From positions 1-20,923 of the IMG/VR virus record IMGVR_UViG_3300015245_000086: 20,923 nt of DNA. One strand, given 5' to 3'. Source of the stretch: a virus. Shown one piece after another: positions 7,398-14,225 of the stretch (within the stretch, counting starts at the first letter, position 1; each line of letters starts with the position of its first letter). The notes under the pieces were generated by a model. That model saw nothing but the letters and a program-made list of their open reading frames with translations, was not told where the DNA came from and did no database searches. Made by a program: the position numbers and the translations under genes.

Positions 7398-7756
7398 TCG
7401 CGACATGGACCTGCCAAACATGCGATCTGACCGTAGGCGACGGCGAAGGCTCCGTGTGGATCACTTGGATTGACATCCAGAAAGCCAGCAAGCAAGACGA
7501 CTCGGGAGACAGCGGGCCGATAGACATCCTCGACCTAGTAGCGCGCCGTGACGATGAGCCGAGTTGGCACGTAACCCACTTCGCTTGCGACGAGGCGAAC
7601 GCCGACGGCGCCTCCTACTCTATCGACGTGGACCGTATCCGCACCCCGCTACAAGCGCACTCGTGGACGTTTCATCTTTACGGGAAACTCTGGGGGCCTA
7701 GGACCAACTGGCATGAATTAATGCTCAGCCGTGGCCTAGCGCAGGACAGCCTTTGA
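7394..7756 (+). CDS. Unknown protein with N-terminal CxxC
   Basis: A 120-aa acidic protein starting at ATG 7394 (ATGA overlap). It has a Cys pair at residues 7 and 10 (CQTC) and a later HFAC, which together could bind one metal. It reads as a beta-rich domain with several Trp residues. It lies one base upstream of the replication initiator-like gene, so it belongs to the replication operon. No family is recognised. Confidence 0.6.
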   Translation: MIATWTCQTCDLTVGDGEGSVWITWIDIQKASKQDDSGDSGPIDILDLVARRDDEPSWHVTHFACDEANADGASYSIDVDRIRTPLQAHSWTFHLYGKLWGPRTNWHELMLSRGLAQDSL

Positions 7757-7757
7757 T

Positions 7758-8570
7758 ATGGCCCGGACATACGGGAACATCGTCACGGCTATATGGCTGG
7801 ACCCAGAGTTTTGCGCGCTGTCGGCCGGTGCCCAACGTACTTACTTCATGCTCGTCACCCAACCGGATATCGCGGCCTGTGGGACTCTCGCGTTGACGCG
7901 GCGACGCTGGTCCAAAACAGTCGCCACGCAGGAGCGGGACGACTTTCCTGCGTGGCTGACCGAACTAGAGCGTGCACGGTATGTCCTAGTTGATGAGGAC
8001 ACCGAGGAGCTTCTAGTGCGCACGTTCGCGAAGTGGGACGGCGGCTACAAGCACTCGCAACGCGTTCAAGCCGTCATCGCAACCGCCGAATCGATCCGAT
8101 CCCCCATTCTGCGGGCATCCATAGCCACCGAACTGGCTTCCCTGGGCGTCCGAACATCCATAGAGGTGACACTAGACAGAGACCTAAGTGCCACTCAAGA
8201 GGCACCTAAGTCCGGCAGGAGTGTGGTTACGTTAGGTGAGTTAGGACCACACTCCACACTCCTGAACCTTGAACCTGTACCGGTGCCACACCTCGACATC
8301 GTCGACGACAAACGGCCAGCGAAACGACCGACCACAGCACCGGACACTTTCGAAGTCACTGACGAGCTACAGCGATGGGCCCGAGAAAAAAACATCAGGG
8401 TTGACCTCGCCGAAGAAACTCAGCAATGGCTGGACCACCACAGATCCAAAGGAACTACAGCTAAGGATTGGACTGCCTCTTGGCGTACTTGGATGCGTAA
8501 CACCATCCGGTACAACAGCAGGAGTCTCACTGTCGACAACACCGTCGCCCATGCGGTGACGCCATGGTGA
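7758..8570 (+). CDS. Phage replication initiator-like DNA-binding protein
   Basis: A 270-aa protein. The N-terminal part (about 1-120) resembles the winged-helix domain of phage replication initiators: LDPEFCALSAGAQRTYFMLV, then TLALTRRRW and a segment with YVLVDEDTEELLVRTF. The middle (about 150-195) is a Pro/Thr-rich linker. The C-terminal domain (about 196-255) has the WLDHHRSKG...DWTASWRTWMRN pattern common in DnaD/DnaT-like helicase-loading tails. The helicase gene starts within its last codons. The likely job is to bind the phage origin and load the helicase; the motif assignments are by eye. Confidence 0.7.
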   Translation: MARTYGNIVTAIWLDPEFCALSAGAQRTYFMLVTQPDIAACGTLALTRRRWSKTVATQERDDFPAWLTELERARYVLVDEDTEELLVRTFAKWDGGYKHSQRVQAVIATAESIRSPILRASIATELASLGVRTSIEVTLDRDLSATQEAPKSGRSVVTLGELGPHSTLLNLEPVPVPHLDIVDDKRPAKRPTTAPDTFEVTDELQRWAREKNIRVDLAEETQQWLDHHRSKGTTAKDWTASWRTWMRNTIRYNSRSLTVDNTVAHAVTPW

Positions 8571-9859
8571 GCGCTCCAGTCCGCGCCCTAGAAGCCGAAC
8601 AGGCAGTCATTGGCGCTATGTTGCAATCAGCTACTGCGACGGTAGAGGCGCGCGGACTGCTGTCAGTTGCAGACTTCTGGCAGCCTAGGCATGCTGTCAT
8701 CTTCAATGCCATTTGCGACTTGGCTGATGCAAAGCAGCGAGCTGACGCAGTAGCAGTGCTGCCGATCCTGACTGAACGCGGGGAGTTGGTGAAGGTAGGT
8801 GGGACTCCGTATCTGCATACTTTGATCGCCAGTTGCCCTTTGGTGACTAACATTGGCTACTACGCGCGGCAGGTTAGGTCTGCTGCCCGACGTAGGTCGT
8901 TGGGGCAACTCGGCGAACGGCTAAGCCAGATCGCCGATGACGTCGCAGACGATGACGACATGTATACGGCGGCGGCTGAACAGTCCATTCATCTCCAGTT
9001 GCTGGTGGATGAACCGGACCCTAATGCTCCAGTTGAGGGGCTCTCCACGTGGAGCGAGTTCATCGCGACCGAACGGGACAGGCCGCATCACTTCGTGGTG
9101 CCACGGCTCATTGAAAGGCAGGACGTGTTTCTCCTGCTAGCCCCTCCTGGAGCTGGGAAGTCGTGGCTATCTCGGCAGATGTGCTGGTCGATCGCGGCGG
9201 GGGTGCACCCGTTCCGGCAGGACGTGAAAATCCGTCCCGCGCGGACGCTGCTGGTGGATCTAGAGAACCCTCCGAGCATGGTGGCCCGGCAGTCTGCGGA
9301 GCCACTGCAACGCGTGGAATCCCTAGGTGAGGAATTGGGTGACCGTGGGCATGTGTGGCGTGTCCCGCAGGGCATGAACCTTAGGGATCGGGCTGACGCC
9401 CAACTCCTGGAACGCGTGATCGCTGAGACTCAACCGGAGCTTGTCGCATTCGGATCGCTATATAAATCGTTCCGGCGAGGCAGTGATCACTGGGACGTGG
9501 CAGCCGATGAGGTACGAGCCGTGCTAGACAAGATGCGTGCGCGGTACCGTGTCGCGTTCTGGCTGGAACATCACATGCCGAAAGTGAAAGATGGTGGGTC
9601 CGGCGGCAACCCTTACGGATCGTCTATCTGGGAGTGGTGGCCAGGGTATGGGCGCGTCTTGGAGCGCGTCACCGGGTCTGGCGCTTACGGAACGTTCGCG
9701 CTGCGTCCCGCATTTCGTGGGGATCGCGATGTCCGGGAGATCCCGGCGGGGCTCAAGCGGTCGGACACGGGTCTACCGTGGCAGCCCGTGTGGGATCAGA
9801 ACGAGATCGACCGGCTTCAAGCTGAAGAGAAACTAATCCGGGCAGCGAAAGGGCTCTAG
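8564..9859 (+). CDS. Replicative helicase with DnaB N-terminal and RecA-fold domains
   Basis: A 431-aa protein. Residues about 7-110 match the DnaB N-terminal domain (LEAEQAVIGAML, then DFWQPRHAVIF). A short linker leads to a RecA/RepA-like ATPase with Walker A APPGAGKS (193-200) and Walker B TLLVDLEN (228-235); a LEHH motif near residue 341 fits the sensor region. It would unwind phage DNA at the fork or act as a RepA-like primosomal ATPase. ATG 8564 overlaps the initiator gene by 7 nt. Its TAG at 9857-9859 is part of a CTAG that is also the stop of the converging minus-strand mini-gene. Confidence 0.85.
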   Translation: MVSAPVRALEAEQAVIGAMLQSATATVEARGLLSVADFWQPRHAVIFNAICDLADAKQRADAVAVLPILTERGELVKVGGTPYLHTLIASCPLVTNIGYYARQVRSAARRRSLGQLGERLSQIADDVADDDDMYTAAAEQSIHLQLLVDEPDPNAPVEGLSTWSEFIATERDRPHHFVVPRLIERQDVFLLLAPPGAGKSWLSRQMCWSIAAGVHPFRQDVKIRPARTLLVDLENPPSMVARQSAEPLQRVESLGEELGDRGHVWRVPQGMNLRDRADAQLLERVIAETQPELVAFGSLYKSFRRGSDHWDVAADEVRAVLDKMRARYRVAFWLEHHMPKVKDGGSGGNPYGSSIWEWWPGYGRVLERVTGSGAYGTFALRPAFRGDRDVREIPAGLKRSDTGLPWQPVWDQNEIDRLQAEEKLIRAAKGL

Positions 9860-9915
9860 CGGTTGGCGTAGAGCCACAGCAAAACCCAGGACAGCCAGTC
9901 GCGGAGCCTAGCCAC
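9856..9915 (-). CDS. 19-aa hydrophobic mini-protein (candidate)
   Basis: GTG at 9915-9913 opens a 19-codon frame, MARLRDWLSWVLLWLYANR, which overlaps the upstream 66-aa gene by 8 nt. Its TAG uses the complement of the CTAG that ends the helicase, so it exactly fills the gap between the operons. The sequence is a short Trp/Leu-rich hydrophobic helix with basic ends, like small membrane-active peptides. It is very short, so coding status is tentative, but the overlaps match the rest of this operon. Confidence 0.45.
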   Translation of the reverse strand: MARLRDWLSWVLLWLYANR

Positions 9916-10108
9916 GGTCCCACGTGTTGGAGCCGGTAGCGACATGCCGGTCGGCTTCGAACTGGGCGCCCGCCTCACTTGCCATCCAGTCGGAGGCGTG
10001 GCCGCAGGCGCACACCATGCGGACAGCGCCGTCATGCTGCCGGGTGCGCAGCCGGTACGGGTGGGTGAAGTTGATTCCCGGCGGTATGGGGCTGGAGTAG
10101 ATGCCCAC
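9908..10108 (-). CDS. Small CxCxH putative zinc protein
   Basis: A 66-aa protein starting at GTG 10108, whose G is the last base of the upstream TAG stop. The frame is open further upstream to 10240, but the extension would overlap two other small genes. C33, C35 and H37 with H55 (CACGH...H) resemble the small zinc-binding proteins common in actinophages that recognise nucleic acid or a host factor. No specific function is known. Confidence 0.65.
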   Translation of the reverse strand: MGIYSSPIPPGINFTHPYRLRTRQHDGAVRMVCACGHASDWMASEAGAQFEADRHVATGSNTWDRG

Positions 10109-10194
10109 TAGTCGCGGCTGTCCCGCAAGATGAATACGGCGAGCCCCATGCTGAACAAGGCGCCGACGAGAACAACCAGACCGAGTGGGCTCAC
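10108..10194 (-). CDS. 28-aa single-pass membrane mini-protein
   Basis: GTG at 10194 opens a 28-codon frame, with one hydrophobic helix at about residues 4-23 and a charged end, RDSRD. It overlaps the upstream coiled-coil gene by 4 nt (GTGA) and the downstream gene by 1 nt (TAGTG). The overlaps and the clear membrane segment support a real gene despite its length. It could be holin-like or a partner of the other small membrane proteins of this operon; neither is shown. Confidence 0.6.
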   Translation of the reverse strand: MSPLGLVVLVGALFSMGLAVFILRDSRD

Positions 10195-10343
10195 GACGCG
10201 ACCCGGGACTGCTGTCGGAGCATCTGGTGGGCGACTTCAAGCTCGGTTTCTAGGTCTTGAACTTGTTGTTTCAGCGCGGCGCGTTCGGCTAGCAGGTCGT
10301 GGATTGCTGCGTGCATTTCCATGCCGGCTTCACGGGTCGTCAC
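10191..10343 (-). CDS. 50-aa coiled-coil protein
   Basis: GTG 10343 overlaps the upstream stop by 4 nt. Residues about 12-45 form a regular heptad coiled coil (LLAERAALKQQVQDLE and on), with no Cys and no membrane segment. It sits between two predicted membrane proteins, which suggests a membrane-associated complex; that is inference. No family is recognised. Confidence 0.65.
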   Translation of the reverse strand: MTTREAGMEMHAAIHDLLAERAALKQQVQDLETELEVAHQMLRQQSRVAS

Positions 10344-10525
10344 GTGGTCAACTCGTCCATGTCGGGTTCGACGTCGAGCCGGTCCAGCAGGTTGCCTTCA
10401 ATGTTGTCGTACACGTTCCGGGCCCACTCCTGCCAGTAGTGGATGCGGTGCCTAGCGATCAACCCCACCCCCGCGAGTGTGACAGCGGATGCACTGACTG
10501 TGATCAGGTTTGGGTGCGTAGGCAT
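10340..10525 (-). CDS. 61-aa N-terminally membrane-anchored protein
   Basis: ATG 10525 has CGGAGG about 5 nt upstream on the minus strand. Residues about 7-24 form a membrane helix (LITVSASAVTLAGVGLIA), followed by a basic/aromatic RHRIHYWQEW and an acidic C-terminus ending in DVEPDMDELTT. It is the first gene of a five-gene minus-strand cassette with 1- to 8-nt overlaps. Type-II-like anchoring with a cytoplasmic tail is possible. No function is recognised. Confidence 0.72.
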   Translation of the reverse strand: MPTHPNLITVSASAVTLAGVGLIARHRIHYWQEWARNVYDNIEGNLLDRLDVEPDMDELTT

Positions 10526-10551
10526 AGCGGCCTCCGTGCCATCGTTTCCCC

Positions 10552-10580
10552 CACTAACAACTAGTATGGCGAGCAGTCAA
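10552..10580 (-). promoter_or_regulatory. Weak candidate promoter for the minus-strand mini-gene operon
   Basis: On the minus strand TTGACT (10580-10575) is followed after 17 bp by TTAGTG (10557-10552). The -35 box is good, but the -10 box is weak and the palindrome's right half is missing. Only position and -35 support it; read-through from the Thg1 operon is the alternative. Confidence 0.35.
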
Positions 10581-10589
10581 ATCGAAACG

Positions 10590-10631
10590 GTTGATCTTCA
10601 GAATGCGGAGGTTCCCGGACTAAAGATCAAC
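10590..10631 (-). terminator. 9-bp inverted repeat across the Thg1 stop codon
   Basis: GTTGATCTT (10590-10598) and AAGATCAAC (10623-10631) are perfect inverted repeats 24 nt apart. The Thg1-like gene's stop (10622-10620) lies just inside one arm. No strong T-tract follows. It may end the Thg1 operon transcript or be a protein-binding site; the stem is A/T-rich for this genome. Confidence 0.4.
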
Positions 10632-11375
10632 GAGATTCGTTGTGGACAGCGTCGCCACTGCAGTATCGAACGTAAAGTGCGGGGCAGCGTCAACCTCCCA
10701 CCACGATCGCATAGCGGTGGCCGTCTCATGGGCACCCGTGTCTCTACGGATGAACTCGAAGATCTGCTCGCCGCTGCGCCGAACAACCATGCCGCCGCGT
10801 TTGAACCGTGCCGGGTAGTCGTTCCAGTTGATCCCAGCGTTGAACAGCATGTCCTGCATCTCGCTACCCGACTTGCCTTGCAACGTTTTGTGGCTGAACT
10901 GGGATTGCGCTGCCATGGACAGACTGTTCCGGGTGGCGTCGCGTTGCCGCCAGATCAGGTAGTTCGCTGCCTCACCTTGATCCGGCACCGTGAACACGCG
11001 GGAGTCGAACACTCCAGCGGAAGGTTTCCCGATGATCGGGTTGAACACGGCTGCAGCCAGCGAAGCCGTGACCGACACGATTTTCTGGATCTCGCCGTTG
11101 AACCACGGCTGCGTGGTGATCCCGCCGGGTTCCAGGATCAGGCTGATCTCATCGGACTGGGTGTAGGCGAGCACAGTCCCGGACACTTCCCCGCACAGCA
11201 CTTGCGCGGTCCGGTCGATAGCGTCAGCGAACGCAGCATCGAACGGTCTCTGCATGCCACGAGTGAAGGAGTGGAAAGCCCGGCCGTCTAGCCGGATCAC
11301 TGTCCATGCGCGACGCGGCAAAGCTGTCCGGGTCACTATCTCGTAGTCTTTGAACCGGTCGCCGATCGTTGTCAC
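10620..11375 (-). CDS. Thg1-like 3'-5' RNA polymerase (tRNA-His guanylyltransferase family)
   Basis: A 251-aa protein starting at GTG 11375, overlapping the upstream stop. RLDGRAFHSFTRG (28-40) carries the metal aspartate D30, and AYTQSDEISL (70-79) carries D75-E76; these are the Thg1 palm-domain signatures. NPIIGKPSAGVFDSRVF and the NYLIWRQRDATRNS block follow. Family members add nucleotides in the 3'-5' direction, either G-1 on tRNA-His or, in Thg1-like proteins, repair of 5'-truncated tRNAs. The eukaryotic HINNLYNT motif is replaced by AGINWNDYP, which favours a repair-type enzyme. No tRNA gene is seen in the window, so host tRNA is the likely substrate (inference). Confidence 0.85.
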   Translation of the reverse strand: MTTIGDRFKDYEIVTRTALPRRAWTVIRLDGRAFHSFTRGMQRPFDAAFADAIDRTAQVLCGEVSGTVLAYTQSDEISLILEPGGITTQPWFNGEIQKIVSVTASLAAAVFNPIIGKPSAGVFDSRVFTVPDQGEAANYLIWRQRDATRNSLSMAAQSQFSHKTLQGKSGSEMQDMLFNAGINWNDYPARFKRGGMVVRRSGEQIFEFIRRDTGAHETATAMRSWWEVDAAPHFTFDTAVATLSTTNLVDL

Positions 11376-11554
11376 CGCAGAATCTCCACAATGTCCTCGG
11401 CGCAGATCAGCAGGGGCGGTTCGTTGGGGTCAGTCATCACGTAGAAGCATTCACAGTCCGCTGGGTCAACCAAGATCCGGAGTGCCGTGTAGGCGTAGTC
11501 GCAGTCGTCCAGCCAAAATCTGTCGCCCACTTTGAGTGTGAGTGTGACGGTCAT
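11372..11554 (-). CDS. Small acidic protein upstream of the Thg1-like gene
   Basis: A 60-aa protein from ATG 11554; the upstream extension of the frame lies inside the neighbouring gene and is rejected. Overlaps of 4 nt on both sides bind it to the operon. It is beta-rich with a KVGDRFWLDD start and two Cys near DCECF. A small SH3- or OB-like barrel is conceivable but unproven. Confidence 0.65.
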   Translation of the reverse strand: MTVTLTLKVGDRFWLDDCDYAYTALRILVDPADCECFYVMTDPNEPPLLICAEDIVEILR

Positions 11555-11916
11555 GCCAGCCCCATGTTCATGGCGTTGCGGGCAGCGTCCACCGCGTAAC
11601 CCCAAGACTGCCCCTCGTCTTGCTTGTCCTGTGCGACCGCGAACACTTTCACGGCGGCTAGGGTGAGGAACGATGGGTTGAACTTCTCCCATGCTTGCCG
11701 GATCTCCCGGGTTGGGCTGTCCCACTCTTTCAGCACTGCGACGGGCACGCCGTAGTCGACGAGCGCACGGGCGATGAGGCAGTCAGGTTGGCCGCCCTCA
11801 ACGTACTGGCAGACGTTGTCGTGAGCTGCGTACACGTAGTTGCTGCCCGCTAGCTGGACTTGCTTTTCGAGGAGCCGCAGCGCGGTGTCACGGTCAATCG
11901 GCGGCAGGCTGGTCAC
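11551..11916 (-). CDS. Unknown protein of the Thg1 operon
   Basis: A 121-aa protein from GTG 11916, which overlaps the upstream TGA (GTGA) and follows a GGAGGAGAC ribosome-binding site; the longer frame to 12036 would overlap the neighbour. It contains NVCQYVEGGQPDCLIARAL, with two Cys, and a helical C-terminal half ending AARNAMNMGLA. It resembles unnamed actinophage proteins in style, but I recognise no domain. Confidence 0.68.
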   Translation of the reverse strand: MTSLPPIDRDTALRLLEKQVQLAGSNYVYAAHDNVCQYVEGGQPDCLIARALVDYGVPVAVLKEWDSPTREIRQAWEKFNPSFLTLAAVKVFAVAQDKQDEGQSWGYAVDAARNAMNMGLA

Positions 11917-12314
11917 TGGGTCTCCTCCGGGACGTACAAGACAGTGAGTGGGATTCGGATCTGCGAATTCACTAGACCGGGCCAAGTGAAGTAGCCCCCC
12001 TGAGGGCAGCGCCAGTCTTTCGAGAACCGCTGCCACACGACAGTGTCGTGATCAATCACGACTGTGCCCTCAGGGGGCTCTAGGCTGGCCCCGGTGAGTT
12101 CGTCGCCGACCTTCAACGGGTCCGGGACGATCTCTACTGACATCACGTAGCTGGCTTCCGGGTGCACGTAGGTGGTCACGTGACGGTTGAAGTCGAAGGG
12201 TGCGTTAAACATGACAGCGCCACTCGTGCCTTCCTGCCGGGCCAAACCCTCCAGCACAACCCGGATATGCTTGCCATCGAAGGGCAGTCCCGTGTTCACG
12301 CTGACGGCCATCAC
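11913..12314 (-). CDS. Unknown beta-rich protein of the Thg1 operon
   Basis: A 133-aa protein; GTG 12314 overlaps the upstream stop, and ATG 12311 is an equally good start. The body is beta-strand-rich (VTTYVHPEASYVMSVEIV, then LKVGDELTGASLEPPEG). No catalytic motif, signal or membrane segment is seen. Four-nt overlaps on both sides place it in the Thg1 operon. Function is unknown. Confidence 0.68.
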   Translation of the reverse strand: MMAVSVNTGLPFDGKHIRVVLEGLARQEGTSGAVMFNAPFDFNRHVTTYVHPEASYVMSVEIVPDPLKVGDELTGASLEPPEGTVVIDHDTVVWQRFSKDWRCPQGGYFTWPGLVNSQIRIPLTVLYVPEETQ

Positions 12315-12502
12315 TCACCGTCCAGCACGTACAGCAGGTCAACGACGGACACCGACGTGACAGCGGTCCCGGTCAACGCGTACAGGTCACGGCGCATCGC
12401 CCGCAACCTCAACAGGTCGCGGAACTCATCGGACGTGCAGAGCAGGGTGTCGCCGTGACGGGTGCCGCCGTGGGCGACAGTGAGGGCTGGGGTTGTGGTC
12501 AT
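12311..12502 (-). CDS. First gene of the Thg1 operon, unknown
   Basis: A 63-aa protein. The N-terminus has Thr and a THGD-like loop (TRHGDTLLCTSDEF), the middle a basic LRLRAMRRDLYAL helix, and the C-terminus a hydrophobic strand and helix. ATG 12502 lies 7 nt after the minus-strand -10 box at 12515-12510, so the mRNA should be leaderless. No family is recognised. Confidence 0.65.
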   Translation of the reverse strand: MTTTPALTVAHGGTRHGDTLLCTSDEFRDLLRLRAMRRDLYALTGTAVTSVSVVDLLYVLDGE

Positions 12503-12509
12503 GTGAACG

Positions 12510-12538
12510 ATGAAACTCTGCTATTGACTACTTGTCAA
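12510..12538 (-). promoter_or_regulatory. Minus-strand promoter of the Thg1 operon
   Basis: Read on the minus strand, TTGACA (12538-12533) is followed after 17 bp by TTTCAT (12515-12510), and the ATG at 12502 comes 7 nt later. Its -35 box is the right half of the palindrome whose left half is the -35 box of the plus-strand promoter. The -10 box lacks A at position 2. Confidence 0.5.
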
Positions 12539-12553
12539 GGGGTGGGTTAGGGT
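12524..12553 (+). promoter_or_regulatory. Plus-strand promoter with shared palindromic operator
   Basis: The perfect-arm palindrome TTGACTACTTGTCAA occupies 12524-12538. TTGACT (12524-12529) and TAGGGT (12548-12553) are 18 bp apart. The first gene starts at 12593 with a ribosome-binding site, so unlike its relatives this promoter has a normal leader of about 30 nt. It probably drives the long small-gene operon to about 16254. Confidence 0.65.
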
Positions 12554-12592
12554 GGCGGCATCCAAACCAATCCCCAAGTAGCTGGAGTGACG

Positions 12593-12817
12593 ATGCTGTT
12601 CAAGGATCTCGAAGCTGCAGCCCCCGACGGATGCACCCTGACTGCCGTTGTGTGCGACCACTGCCACCTAGGCGTGTACCCCAACTTCAACCGCCCCGGC
12701 GTGCACTGCGTAGACGAATACCAGCCTACGCATGAGCCCCGCCCGCGAGGCGTCTACACGGCGACTCGGATTGTTGAGGCCACGAACGAGCGTCTCCGCA
12801 AGGTCGGTTTGCTGTGA
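12593..12817 (+). CDS. Small Cys-containing protein, first gene of the accessory operon
   Basis: A 74-aa protein from ATG 12593, with GGAG at 12584-12587 five nt upstream; GTG 12587 would overlap this site. C14, CDHC (21-24) and C39 could form a zinc site. The C-terminal third is a basic helix. It is the first gene behind the promoter at 12524. No family is recognised. Confidence 0.68.
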   Translation: MLFKDLEAAAPDGCTLTAVVCDHCHLGVYPNFNRPGVHCVDEYQPTHEPRPRGVYTATRIVEATNERLRKVGLL

Positions 12818-12987
12818 TGCGTATCTGCTTGTGCGGCCATGACGCCGCCGAACACCATCTAGACCGACGGGCCGTGTACTGCCTAGGTGACCTCCGGTTT
12901 GCGCTGGAGGAAACACCGGAACTGGAGCATTGCGGCTGCACCGCGTATGAGCCTGTCAGGGCCGCCCGGTCGTTGAGATCGGTATGA
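12817..12987 (+). CDS. 56-aa Cys/His-rich putative zinc protein
   Basis: ATG 12817 shares its A with the previous TGA. Cys and His are arranged as CLCGH (4-8), HH (13-14), C22 and CGC (39-41), followed by a basic tail. This resembles the small CxCGH...C...CxC proteins abundant in actinophages. It is likely a zinc-bound structural or nucleic-acid-binding mini-domain; the target is unknown. It overlaps the next gene by 4 nt. Confidence 0.68.
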   Translation: MRICLCGHDAAEHHLDRRAVYCLGDLRFALEETPELEHCGCTAYEPVRAARSLRSV

Positions 12988-13229
12988 GTATCTTCGCAGC
13001 AGTGTTCGCGGTCCTGTACGTGTCTGTACGGATGCGCAGGTGGGTCCGGAACCGATACGTGCCGTGGTACGAGACACGACTCCAGGAGCGGCTACAGGGT
13101 CTGCCGCGTGGCAGCCTCGCGGAACGGTGGGGTCACGACGGCAACGGCATGGCCGACGACGAGTGGGTGTCCCAACTGCGCCGCTTCAACCGCACCAATC
13201 ACATACTCAGGCAAAGGATGCCCACATGA
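12984..13229 (+). CDS. Small N-terminally anchored membrane protein
   Basis: An 81-aa protein. Residues 2-15 are hydrophobic (SIFAAVFAVLYVSV), followed by a strongly basic segment (RMRRWVRNRYV), so the C-terminal part should be cytoplasmic. The rest is charged and helical. It is coupled to both neighbours by ATGA overlaps. No function is recognised. Confidence 0.68.
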   Translation: MSIFAAVFAVLYVSVRMRRWVRNRYVPWYETRLQERLQGLPRGSLAERWGHDGNGMADDEWVSQLRRFNRTNHILRQRMPT

Positions 13230-13426
13230 GACGTCTGCTGATTGCGGCTATCGACTGGTACCGGGTGCGGGTGGCGCCGCATTGCACCCAATGCCAAACC
13301 GACCCGACCGCATCCGCTTCCTACCGGGTCCGGGACCGCTTGCTCAACCGGGGGTTCGTGGCCGGGGTGATCCTGTTCGCCGCGCTCTGGATGGACCGGT
13401 TCTCACGCGGCGGCTGGATGCTGTGA
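13226..13426 (+). CDS. Small membrane protein with CxxC
   Basis: A 66-aa protein from ATG 13226; the open frame further upstream overlaps the previous gene. C20 and C23 (CTQC) come before a basic stretch and one membrane helix at about 44-56 (FVAGVILFAALWM). It is the second of three consecutive membrane proteins, which may work together at the envelope (inference). Confidence 0.65.
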   Translation: MRRLLIAAIDWYRVRVAPHCTQCQTDPTASASYRVRDRLLNRGFVAGVILFAALWMDRFSRGGWML

Positions 13427-13548
13427 TCCGGTTTCTGCTGGGGTTCACGGCAGGAGTCGGGTTCATCCTGACCGTGCTCATCGTCCAGTCATATCTGCTC
13501 GACTACCGGTATCACCCATCAACTAGGAAGAGGCATCGCCGTGGATAA
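13423..13548 (+). CDS. 41-aa single-pass membrane protein
   Basis: GTG 13423 overlaps the previous TGA. A membrane helix covers about residues 4-23, and the C-terminus is very basic (RKRHRRG). A small size, one helix and a basic tail are holin-like features, but no lysin is nearby, so this is only a possibility. Confidence 0.62.
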   Translation: MIRFLLGFTAGVGFILTVLIVQSYLLDYRYHPSTRKRHRRG

Positions 13549-13551
13549 GTC

Positions 13552-13899
13552 GTGATCGGCCGTAACTGGGACCCGGGGGACGCGTTCCGCCGCTGCTACA
13601 CGGGGAAGTTGCGCGGCTACCTCACCACCCTGCACGCCTGCTATCGGCGTGTACAGGCTGCTGGGGGCTGGCACGGCACCTTCAAGACGCGATCACTCGC
13701 GTTGATCGGCGACTACCAAGTGAACGTGTCCGCTGGCCGTAACCTGTGCCCCCGCACCGGTCCGTCCTGCTCCGCACGCGGACATGCAGCCGTAACCAGG
13801 TTCGGTGCAGCCGGATGGATTCTGGTTCCATTCATCCTCACGTCCTGCCACGAATGCAACGACCCCACCGATCCTTTCGGCCGCACCGGCTGCTGCTGA
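13552..13899 (+). CDS. Cys-rich unknown protein
   Basis: A 115-aa protein from GTG 13552, 3 nt after the previous stop. Cys and His cluster at C66, C73, C99-H-E-C102 and the final CC, suggesting a bound metal or disulfides. The N-terminal 60 residues are basic and aromatic (GDAFRRCYTGKLRGYL). It could be a degenerate zinc nuclease or DNA-binding protein, but no HNH motif is visible. The stop overlaps the next ATG. Confidence 0.62.
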   Translation: MIGRNWDPGDAFRRCYTGKLRGYLTTLHACYRRVQAAGGWHGTFKTRSLALIGDYQVNVSAGRNLCPRTGPSCSARGHAAVTRFGAAGWILVPFILTSCHECNDPTDPFGRTGCC

Positions 13900-14225
13900 T
13901 GGCGATGAACCTGACCGAGTTCCTGACCGCCAGAATCGAGGACGATGAGGCCATCGCTCGCGCCTTCGTCGAGTTCCGGAGCCGAGTCGATTGCTTCACT
14001 CCCGAGGCAACAGATTTTGTTGAGCGGTTCGACCCGGCCCGGGTGCTGGCTGAGTGCGAAGCCAAGCGGCGGATCATCGGGCGGTGGCACGAGACAGCAC
14101 GGCCATACAGCGACAGTCGGCAACAGGAGATCCACGAGACGCTAGACGAGGAAGTTCTGCCGCTGCTCGCGCTCCCCTACGCCGATCGCCCGGGCTACCG
14201 CGACGAGTGGCGACCCGATGCCTGA
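13899..14225 (+). CDS. DUF6221 family protein
   Basis: A 108-aa protein from ATG 13899, which overlaps the previous stop; the frame runs back to 13746 but that part overlaps the neighbour. LTEFLTARIEDDEAIAR, FDPARVLAECEAKRRII and LLALPYADRPGYRDEWRP are the hallmark blocks of the DUF6221 proteins found across Streptomyces and actinophages. The fold is helical. Function is unknown; it is the best host-range marker of this operon together with the DUF7352-like protein. Confidence 0.8.
   Translation: MAMNLTEFLTARIEDDEAIARAFVEFRSRVDCFTPEATDFVERFDPARVLAECEAKRRIIGRWHETARPYSDSRQQEIHETLDEEVLPLLALPYADRPGYRDEWRPDA

Noticed and set aside
10443-11291. A 282-codon plus-strand open frame
   Set aside because: It is antisense to the Thg1-like gene, whose motifs are clear; the plus frame has no domain and no ribosome-binding site.
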